From contig JAHIUP010000033.1 of the NCBI GenBank assembly GCA_018816925.1, positions 1 through 8,783 of the forward strand: a stretch of 8,783 bases of DNA, in the 5' to 3' direction. The first letter of the stretch is position 1, and each line of letters opens with the position of its first letter. The position numbers and the translations under genes were made by a program. The notes beneath the pieces were generated by a model. The model was not told the origin of the DNA. It did no database searches and saw only the letters and a list, made by a program, of their open reading frames with translations. Positions 1 to 3,657 of the stretch are shown here, piece by piece. This stretch comes from Patescibacteria group bacterium. Its GTDB lineage: Bacteria; Patescibacteriota; Minisyncoccia; Minisyncoccales; UBA10102.

Positions 1-37
1 AACGCTCACACGGTTTCCCCCGACCCCCCTCTTTTAC

Positions 38-60
38 AAACCTTCGGTTTTTAAGATTTT
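38..60 (+). terminator. possible weak intrinsic terminator of an upstream gene
   Basis: A 5-bp stem AAACC/GGTTT (38-42 and 46-50) with a 3-nt loop is followed by a T-rich stretch ending in five Ts. It could end transcription of a plus-strand gene lying left of the window. The stem is short and A/T-rich, so the call is weak. The stretch 1-89 otherwise holds no gene that I can support. Confidence 0.35.
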
Positions 61-89
61 TCCACCACCGGGGAAAACCGCAAAATTTT

Positions 90-635
90 GTGGGAAATTT
101 TGAGTCCAAGTTCCTCGTGGCATTTCTCCTGGTGGCGACGGCGGTGAGCGTGGGGGTTCGTCTCCTGCCTCATTTGCCGAACTTTGCTCCCGTGGCAGCC
201 CTTGCCCTGTTTGCGGGGGTGTACGGGAGCCGCGTTTCAAAGGTCTTTCTCTTTCTCCCGCTTCTCGTTCTTTTGTTATCTGACCTCTTCTTGGGCACCT
301 ACGAGGCAGGCATCATGGTTGCGGTGTACGCTAGTTTTCTCGCGATTGCCTTTCTCGGTCTTCTGGCGCGGAAATGGTACGGGGTAGGCACCTTGGCGGC
401 AGCCAGCATAACGGGTTCCGTACTCTTCTATCTTACGACCAATTTCGCGGTTTGGGCTTTTTCTCCCATGTACCCTCACACCCTTCATGGCCTTATGATG
501 TCTTACACTTACGCCTTGCCCTTTTTCCGGAACACCCTGCTCGGGGACTTGTTCTACGTGGGGTTGTTCTTTGGAGTGTATGAATTTGTGAGGTCCCGTG
601 TATTTCTTATGTGCCCCCGGCTGTGTAAAACTTAA
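90..635 (+). CDS. small polytopic membrane protein, DUF6580-like
   Basis: This is a 181-residue, very hydrophobic protein with about six predicted membrane segments, roughly at residues 7-24, 33-47, 51-69, 74-93, 99-120 and 149-168. Conserved-looking polar positions sit between them: PNFAPVAALALFAG (30-43), SD (64-65), TTNF (116-119), YPHTLHGL (128-135) and a PFFRNTLLGDL stretch (144-154). This pattern resembles the DUF6580 family of bacterial membrane proteins, which I recall as similar in size and fold to substrate-binding S components of ECF vitamin transporters. The name comes from pattern memory, and no transport substrate can be assigned. The start is a GTG at 90 with no clear Shine-Dalgarno site; another in-frame GTG at 117 would cut into the first membrane segment, so 90 is preferred but uncertain. 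The next gene begins 43 bp downstream on the same strand. Confidence 0.72.
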   Translation: MGNFESKFLVAFLLVATAVSVGVRLLPHLPNFAPVAALALFAGVYGSRVSKVFLFLPLLVLLLSDLFLGTYEAGIMVAVYASFLAIAFLGLLARKWYGVGTLAAASITGSVLFYLTTNFAVWAFSPMYPHTLHGLMMSYTYALPFFRNTLLGDLFYVGLFFGVYEFVRSRVFLMCPRLCKT

Positions 636-678
636 ATGTATCTATCAAGAGAAGAAATTTAGTAGAAGCATTATATAT

Positions 679-975
679 ATGGAGCAACAACAAAAACAAA
701 TACAGATAAAAGCGCAGGATGAAGAACTCAAGGGGAGGTATTCCAACCTCATGCAGGTGACGCACACGCAGGAAGAATTCGTACTGGATTTTTTTCTCAT
801 AGTGCCTCCGCAAGGCAATCTCGCGAGCAGAGTGGTTATGAGTCCGGGGCACCTTAAGCGCATGATAAAAGCCCTCCAGGAAAACATCGAGAAATACGAG
901 GGGAAATTCGGCAAGATAGAAGCGGCAGAGCCGCCTAGCGGAGATCAGCCCTTGGGATTTCAACTGCCCCAATAG
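679..975 (+). CDS. DUF3467-like small protein of unknown function
   Basis: This is a 98-residue soluble protein. Residues 1-85 show the pattern I associate with DUF3467: a Lys/Gln-rich start, RYSNLMQVTHTQEEFVLDFF (about 19-38), a VPPQG turn (41-45), then SRVVMSPGHLKRMIKALQEN (50-69) and a short helical end. Pro/Gly-rich residues make up the tail after about 85. No catalytic motif is visible. In other bacteria family members are small proteins of unknown role, and I do not assign one here. The reading frame stays open upstream to 598, but the ATG at 679 is chosen because the added N-terminal 27 residues (CAPGCVKLKCIYQ...) do not look like the family and overlap the preceding gene. A strong terminator lies 23 bp after the stop. 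It may be co-transcribed with the membrane protein upstream; no convincing promoter was found in the 43-bp gap. Confidence 0.82.
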   Translation: MEQQQKQIQIKAQDEELKGRYSNLMQVTHTQEEFVLDFFLIVPPQGNLASRVVMSPGHLKRMIKALQENIEKYEGKFGKIEAAEPPSGDQPLGFQLPQ

Positions 976-998
976 GAAAAAGGAGAGGCAGAGGAACG

Positions 999-1034
999 CA
1001 CAAACCCGCCAGAAATAGGCGGGTTTGTGTTTTT
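999..1034 (+). terminator. intrinsic terminator after the DUF3467-like gene
   Basis: A perfect 12-bp G/C-rich stem (999-1010 paired with 1018-1029) encloses a 7-nt loop and is followed directly by five Ts (1030-1034). It ends the plus-strand DUF3467 transcript just before the convergent tRNA-Gly gene. On the minus strand the same hairpin starts 7 nt beyond the tRNA CCA end but lacks a downstream T-run, so it would act there as a processing barrier rather than a classic terminator. Confidence 0.88.
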
Positions 1035-1035
1035 G

Positions 1036-1110
1036 TGGAGCGGGAGACGGGGATCGAACCCGCGATCTTCTCGTTGGCAACGAGACGCTCTACCACTGAG
1101 CTACTCCCGC
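1036..1110 (-). tRNA. tRNA-Gly(GCC), CCA encoded
   Basis: All four arms fold on the minus strand. The acceptor stem is GCGGGAG/CTCCCGC (1104-1110 with 1040-1046), the D arm is GCTC/GAGC, and the anticodon arm TCTCG/CGAGA carries loop TTGCCAA, giving anticodon GCC. A standard T arm contains GGTTCGATC. The discriminator is U at 1039, as expected for bacterial tRNA-Gly, and CCA is encoded at 1036-1038. It is the only tRNA of the six here with a genomic CCA. Its first ten nucleotides overlap the 3' end of the upstream HTH/endonuclease-like ORF, whose stop codon is the tRNA U8-A9-G10. Confidence 0.95.
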
Positions 1111-1781
1111 AAACAGTACACACTTTTGATGAATTCTCTTGATAATAGCTTGAGCCATATATTGATTTTCCTCTTGAGATAAGTGCTGCTAACAGTAGCA
1201 TAGCAAACTCCGTACGGGATACGCCTTGTCTTGTGTCTGCCCTCTATCACAACACTTTTGGTGAAGTTTTCGCGAGAAAGACCAGATTTCTTAATCCAGT
1301 AATCCATACATAGGGCGGGATTAAGATCAGGATAGAGAAGCAGATGAGCCCGAATCCGCTGCCTTGGAACATTACATACTGCACGTAGAAACTTAACAAA
1401 AGTTTCTATCATAGCAGGGTCAATATTTCCGACCCGGACTTGATAAGCAGTGGATTTATCGCCTTCACCCCAATATATTACAATGCCTGTAATAAAGAGG
1501 GGATGAAGCTTAAGAGCCTCAAATTCTCCCCGCGCTTCCGTTTCAGCATTTCTGTAAAGTTTTTTTAGGTGCTTCCCGCGTATCTTATTAAGAGCATGCA
1601 GATTGATGACACTTCTTTCTTTTGAGCTTTCTGTTAGCGTATCTTTTATTTTCTTTGACCAATCGCTTTCTCTAAACCAATCTGAAAGAGTGCTCCTCGG
1701 TATTTGCAAGGTAGCTTCTATTTCTTTGTAGCTTTTACCAAGAGTTCGAAGCGTTACAGCTTCTTTTTTATCCTTTCTCAT
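1101..1781 (-). CDS. HTH plus LAGLIDADG-like homing endonuclease-type protein
   Basis: This is a 226-residue basic protein. Residues about 6-36 form a helix-turn-helix (TLRTLGKSYKEIEATLQIPR, then STLSDWF) like the resolvase/terminase-small-subunit class. Residues 94-108 (PLFITGIVIYWGEGD) look like a LAGLIDADG helix with an acidic residue at 106. A second half follows with NIDPAMIETFVKFLR (119-133), an RIRAHLLLYPD strand (142-152), and WIKKSGL...NFTKS (162-176). The architecture suggests a small single-motif homing endonuclease or a DNA-binding derivative; activity is inferred. The ATG at 1781 is chosen because an AAGG ribosome-binding site sits 5 nt upstream and a TATAAT lies 15 nt upstream. 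A GTG at 1808 would precede that promoter element. It lies between intron-bearing tRNA-Phe and tRNA-Gly, all on the same strand, and ends inside tRNA-Gly. Its composition is visibly more A/T-rich than the flanking housekeeping genes, which fits recent acquisition. Confidence 0.75.
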   Translation of the reverse strand: MRKDKKEAVTLRTLGKSYKEIEATLQIPRSTLSDWFRESDWSKKIKDTLTESSKERSVINLHALNKIRGKHLKKLYRNAETEARGEFEALKLHPLFITGIVIYWGEGDKSTAYQVRVGNIDPAMIETFVKFLRAVCNVPRQRIRAHLLLYPDLNPALCMDYWIKKSGLSRENFTKSVVIEGRHKTRRIPYGVCYATVSSTYLKRKINIWLKLLSREFIKSVYCLRE

Positions 1782-1788
1782 GTATCCT

Positions 1789-1807
1789 TGTGCTCTATTA
1801 TAGCACA
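1789..1807 (-). promoter_or_regulatory. promoter -10 inside a palindrome, upstream of the HTH/endonuclease ORF
   Basis: On the minus strand a perfect TATAAT (1797-1802) precedes the ORF start by 15 nt and an AAGG Shine-Dalgarno site follows it. The hexamer is embedded in a palindrome, TGTGCT-N7-AGCACA (1789-1794 and 1802-1807). No good -35 was found at 17-18 nt. A palindrome covering the -10 is a typical operator position, so the HTH protein could repress its own gene; that is inference. Confidence 0.5.
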
Positions 1808-1817
1808 CAGGTTCGAT

Positions 1818-1854
1818 TTTTAAAGAACTCTCTGTGGATAACTTTTAAAGAGCT
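1818..1854. repeat. direct repeat TTTTAAAGARCT flanking a DnaA-box-like 9-mer
   Basis: Two near-identical 12-mers, TTTTAAAGAACT (1818-1829) and TTTTAAAGAGCT (1843-1854), begin 25 nt apart. Between them TGTGGATAA (1833-1841) is, on the minus strand, TTATCCACA, an exact match to the classical DnaA box. All of this lies in the 79-bp gap between tRNA-Phe and the HTH/endonuclease ORF. A single box does not make an origin. The spacing suggests protein-binding sites next to the ORF promoter. Confidence 0.45.
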
Positions 1855-1927
1855 TCGATGTGCCGCAGGGCGGAGTCGAACCACCTACGCCTTCCTCTTC
1901 CAAGGAATAACTTGGACTATCTCATCA

Positions 1928-1943
1928 TCCGCCTATGGGCGGA
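1928..1943. repeat. palindrome TCCGCC-N4-GGCGGA, copy 1 (intron peripheral stem)
   Basis: This 16-nt hairpin has a 6-bp stem and loop TATG. It forms a peripheral stem of the group I intron just before the S element. Its stem is identical to that of a second hairpin at 2039-2054, which has a different loop. Confidence 0.7.
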
Positions 1944-2038
1944 GCTGGGCGCTGTATGCGAGATTATTGTTGGGACTCACCCGCTAGTCTCTACACCTTC
2001 TCCGACACCTTTGCCCATCGGAGCTTGGCTCGGGATTG

Positions 2039-2054
2039 TCCGCCAGCTGGCGGA
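2039..2054. repeat. palindrome TCCGCC-N4-GGCGGA, copy 2 (intron P5-region stem)
   Basis: This 16-nt hairpin has a 6-bp stem and loop AGCT. It lies between the P and Q elements of the intron, where P5 is expected. The stem matches the copy at 1928-1943 exactly, which suggests a REP-like element or gene conversion between two peripheral stems. Confidence 0.7.
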
Positions 2055-2189
2055 GTTTCCCCGAATTCACCCAGTTTTTCAATCCATCTTACGACGGAAA
2101 GCCCCAAAGAGTTTAGGGAAGCGCTCTACCGTTGAGCTACTGCGGCGTATTTAGATGTTATCAAGGAGCCGTGAAACTATCAAACCTTG

Positions 2190-2263
2190 TGGGCGGTGAG
2201 GGACTCGAACCCCCGGCCTTCTCGGTGTAAACGAGACGCTCTAGCCAGCTGAGCTAACCGCCC
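2190..2263 (-). tRNA. tRNA-Val(UAC)
   Basis: On the minus strand the acceptor is GGGCGGT/ACCGCCC, the D arm is GCTC/GAGC, and the anticodon stem TCTCG/CGAGA carries loop TTTACAC, so the anticodon is UAC. The T arm contains GGTTCGAGT and the discriminator is A (2190). CCA is not encoded; CAA follows. It lies 7 nt downstream of tRNA-Leu(GAG) and 43 nt upstream of the split tRNA-Phe, so the three probably share one precursor. Confidence 0.95.
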
Positions 2264-2270
2264 AATTCGG

Positions 2271-2356
2271 TGCGGACGAGAGGACTCGAACCTCCACGGG
2301 AATAATTCCCACTACCCCCTCAAGGTAGCGCGTCTAGCCGATTTCGCCACGTCCGC
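2271..2356 (-). tRNA. tRNA-Leu(GAG), class II
   Basis: On the minus strand the acceptor is GCGGACG/CGTCCGC. The anticodon stem CTACC/GGTAG carries loop TTGAGGG, so the anticodon is GAG. A long variable arm with a GGGAA/TTCCC stem is present, as required for a class II tRNA. The T arm contains GGTTCGAGT and the discriminator is A (2271). CCA is not encoded; CCG follows. Its 5' end lies 3 nt beyond the rplS stop codon, so RNase P cleavage would define the 3' end of the rplS message. Confidence 0.94.
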
Positions 2357-2359
2357 CGG

Positions 2360-2725
2360 CTATTTCTTCGTCTTCTTCACTTCTAAAGTTTTCAAGCGTG
2401 CACGTTTTCCCTTCGCTTCCCTAAGGTAATAGAGTTTTGCCCTCCTTACCTTTGCGCGCTTTACCACTTCCATCTTCGTAATGTTGGGGGAATGGATGGG
2501 GAACACGCGTTCCACTCCAACCCCCTGGCTCACTTTCCTGACCGTGATGGTTGCTTGGATTCCTTTTCCATGCTTTCGGGCAAGCACAATGCCCTCGAAC
2601 ACCTGAATGCGTTCTTTTTGTCCTTCTTTCACTCGCTGGTGTACCTTAATAGTGTCTCCAGGGTGAATGTCGGGGAGATCGGTCTTAAGTTGCGCTTGCA
2701 CAAAGGTTTCAATTTGTGTTGGCAT
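2360..2725 (-). CDS. rplS: 50S ribosomal protein L19
   Basis: This 121-residue protein is close to the usual length of about 115. It carries the L19 pattern: PDIHPGDTIKVHQRVKEGQK (about 18-37), RIQVFEGIVLARKHGKGIQATITVRK (about 40-65), then a stretch ending FPIHSPNITKMEVVKR and KVRRAKLYYLRE. L19 sits at the 30S-50S interface of the large subunit. The ATG at 2725 is chosen because the protein then starts exactly where L19 should; the longer open frame upstream (to 2896) is antisense or overlap sequence inside the pseudouridine synthase gene. The start lies 17 bp inside the end of the upstream rluD-type gene, so translation is probably coupled. No strong Shine-Dalgarno site is visible. The stop TAG is 3 nt from tRNA-Leu. 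In many bacteria rplS follows trmD; here it follows a pseudouridine synthase. Confidence 0.96.
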   Translation of the reverse strand: MPTQIETFVQAQLKTDLPDIHPGDTIKVHQRVKEGQKERIQVFEGIVLARKHGKGIQATITVRKVSQGVGVERVFPIHSPNITKMEVVKRAKVRRAKLYYLREAKGKRARLKTLEVKKTKK

Positions 2726-3425
2726 AGGATTCCAAATGGGTGAGTATGTTTTTGAGGTCTTTTGGAAGCTCGGAAGTAAATCCTCTTCTCGTACCATCCG
2801 GCGCAGGAACTTCCAGAAACGAGGCGTGGAGGAATTGCCGCTGGAGGCCTTCGGGAATCTGTTGGTTCTTGAAGCCGTAGAGCTTGTCTCCCGCAATGGG
2901 ATGCCCCAGGGAGGCGAAGTGTGCTCGGAGTTGGTGTTTCCTTCCCGTACGGGGAGCGGCCTCCAGGAGCGTGTAATCCTTGAAGCGTTTTATCACCCGG
3001 TACTCGGTGACTGCCTCCCGCACTCCTGCCTCACCACGTTCTTCTGTGGAGTACGCCTTCTGTTTTCTCCGGTCGTTCGGGGACCTCCCCAGGGGCGTCT
3101 CTATTTTCCCCTTCTCTTTTTTCACTTCGCCCTCCACCAGGCAGAGATACTTTTTCTCCACGTTCCGTTCTTGGAACTGCTTCTGGAGGAAATCAAAGGC
3201 CTTCTTTGTCTTGGAGACAAGCAGGATTCCGGAGGTGTCTTTGTCGAGGCGGTGCACAATACCGTATCTCCTTTCTTCCCCGAGCGCCTTCAGTTTAGGG
3301 TATGCGACAAGAAGCTCGTCTGCTAAGGTTTTTCCTGGGCGGACGCCCTCTGGCCATACCGTCATTCCTGCCTGTTTGTCTACAACCAGGAGTGTAGCAT
3401 CTTCTGCGAGGATGTTCAATGCCAT
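2709..3425 (-). CDS. RluA/RluD-family 23S rRNA pseudouridine synthase
   Basis: This 238-residue enzyme should convert uridine to pseudouridine in rRNA. The catalytic motif HRLDKDTSG is at 58-66 with Asp61 as nucleophile. Family blocks LLVVDKQAGM (12-21), ILLVSKT (67-73), KKYLCLVEGEV (about 90-100), the RTGRKHQLRAHFASLGHPIAGD region (about 160-181) and a C-terminal LHA...P segment follow in order. There is no S4 RNA-binding domain, so this is a minimal form, and which uridines it modifies cannot be told from sequence. The ATG at 3425 cannot be moved downstream because the fold begins almost at once. It lies only 4 nt after the 3' end of tRNA-Val(GAC), leaving no room for a Shine-Dalgarno site; processing would leave a 4-nt leader. 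The gene overlaps rplS by 17 bp. Confidence 0.93.
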   Translation of the reverse strand: MALNILAEDATLLVVDKQAGMTVWPEGVRPGKTLADELLVAYPKLKALGEERRYGIVHRLDKDTSGILLVSKTKKAFDFLQKQFQERNVEKKYLCLVEGEVKKEKGKIETPLGRSPNDRRKQKAYSTEERGEAGVREAVTEYRVIKRFKDYTLLEAAPRTGRKHQLRAHFASLGHPIAGDKLYGFKNQQIPEGLQRQFLHASFLEVPAPDGTRRGFTSELPKDLKNILTHLESYANTN

Positions 3426-3429
3426 GGGG

Positions 3430-3503
3430 TGGGCTCGTCCAGATTTGAACTGGAGACCTCGTCGATGTCAACGACGCGCTCTAACCAACTGAGCTACGAG
3501 CCC
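3430..3503 (-). tRNA. tRNA-Val(GAC)
   Basis: On the minus strand the acceptor is GGGCTCG/CGAGCCC and the D arm is GCTC/GAGC. The anticodon stem CGTCG/CGACG carries loop TTGACAT, so the anticodon is GAC. The T arm contains AGTTCAAAT and the discriminator is A (3430). CCA is not encoded; CCC follows. With tRNA-Val(UAC) nearby it completes valine decoding in the same transcription unit. The start codon of the pseudouridine synthase gene is 4 nt downstream. Confidence 0.95.
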
Positions 3504-3528
3504 TCGGTATGGTGGGCCAGGATGGATT

Positions 3529-3570
3529 CGCCCCGTCATCCGACGGGGCGCCCTGTCGTATGACAGGGCG
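3529..3570. repeat. two tandem covarying hairpins between tRNA-Ile and tRNA-Val
   Basis: Hairpin 1 is CGCCCCGTC-ATCC-GACGGGGCG (3529-3537 with 3542-3550). Hairpin 2 is CGCCCTGTC-GTAT-GACAGGGCG (3549-3557 with 3562-3570), sharing the middle CG. The stems differ by one C-G to T-A compensated pair and the loops differ entirely. Flanks at about 3521-3528 and 3571-3580 are partly complementary, so the whole could form a cruciform. No T-run follows on either strand, so these are not ordinary terminators. They could be a REP/MITE-like repeat or a processing signal in the tRNA precursor. Confidence 0.7.
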
Positions 3571-3583
3571 AACCACTCCTTTG

Positions 3584-3657
3584 TGGGCGCGCCTGGACTC
3601 GAACCAGGAACCATCCGGATATAAGCCGGAAGCTCTAACCAGTTGAGCTACGCGCCC
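3584..3657 (-). tRNA. tRNA-Ile(UAU)
   Basis: On the minus strand the acceptor is GGGCGCG/CGCGCCC and the D arm is GCTC/GAGC. The anticodon stem TCCGG/CCGGA carries loop CTTATAT, so the anticodon is UAU, which reads AUA. The T arm contains GGTTCGAGT and the discriminator is A (3584). CCA is not encoded; CAA follows. Most bacteria read AUA with a CAU tRNA whose C34 is turned into lysidine by TilS, so a directly encoded UAU is unusual. AUA codons are used freely in the DUF3467-like and MBL genes here. The first ten nucleotides overlap the end of ftsH, whose stop codon is the tRNA U8-A9-G10. Confidence 0.94.

Larger units (their letters stand above)
1901..2114 (-). ncRNA. group I self-splicing intron (IC3-like), 214 nt, no ORF
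   Basis: All the core elements of a tRNA-type group I intron are present on the minus strand. P1 is a perfect helix, exon CCCU plus intron AAA against UUUGGGG (2112-2118 with 2102-2108), with the U-G wobble at the 5' splice site. P10 pairs exon GAAGAG (1895-1900) with intron CUCUUU (2106-2111). The P element lies at 2052-2067 (AATTCGGGGAAACTCC), Q at 2023-2039 (CAATCCCGAGCCAAGC), R at about 1980-2000 (GGTGTAGAGACTAG) and S at 1911-1926 (GAGATAGTCC). The last intron base is G (1901). These blocks closely match my memory of the Azoarcus tRNA-Ile and plastid or cyanobacterial tRNA-Leu introns. P5, P6 and a 3'-domain stem are visible. The intron encodes no protein, so mobility, if any, would depend on something else such as the adjacent ORF. 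Confidence 0.92.
1861..2146 (-). tRNA. tRNA-Phe(GAA) interrupted by a group I intron
   Basis: The minus-strand exons are 2115-2146 (5', 32 nt) and 1861-1900 (3', 40 nt). Joined, they make a normal 72-nt tRNA without CCA. The acceptor is GCCGCAG/CTGCGGC, the D arm GCTC/GAGC, and the anticodon stem CTTCC/GGAAG with 7-nt loop CTGAAGA. The variable loop is GCGTA, the T arm is GGTGG/CCGCC with loop TTCGACT, and the discriminator is A73. The anticodon is therefore GAA. Splice positions come from the intron's P1 and P10 helices and from the requirement for a 7-nt loop. The intron falls between U33 and G34, so neither exon carries the whole anticodon loop and the gene is easily missed or misread by tRNA finders. 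The gene sits in a minus-strand run after tRNA-Leu and tRNA-Val. Confidence 0.9.

Noticed and set aside
598..975. Extended 125-residue version of the DUF3467-like gene
   Set aside because: The added segment overlaps the upstream gene, is Cys-rich and unlike the family; the ATG at 679 fits.
607..1080. Minus-strand 157-residue open frame
   Set aside because: It is antisense to the DUF3467-like gene and runs through the terminator and tRNA-Gly; composition is not protein-like.
1782..1808. GTG start at 1808 for the HTH/endonuclease ORF
   Set aside because: The -10 hexamer would lie inside the coding region; the ATG at 1781 has a promoter and ribosome-binding site placed correctly.
1810..1816. 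GGTTCGA resembling a tRNA T-loop
   Set aside because: No acceptor, D or anticodon arms surround it; chance match to a common motif.
1861..2146. Two separate broken tRNA pieces rather than one intron-split gene
   Set aside because: Exons join to a complete tRNA-Phe and the insert has all group I core elements, P1 and P10.
2360..2896. Long 178-residue version of the L19 frame
   Set aside because: The extra 57 residues are unlike any L19 N-terminus and lie within the pseudouridine synthase gene; the family start fits the ATG at 2725.
2667..3326. Plus-strand 219-residue open frame
   Set aside because: It is antisense to the well-supported pseudouridine synthase, with no family-like motifs or start signals.
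3513..3582. Possible extra tRNA-like structure in the tRNA-Ile/tRNA-Val spacer
   Set aside because: The tandem hairpins do not give a cloverleaf: no D arm, 7-nt anticodon loop or acceptor pairing could be built.
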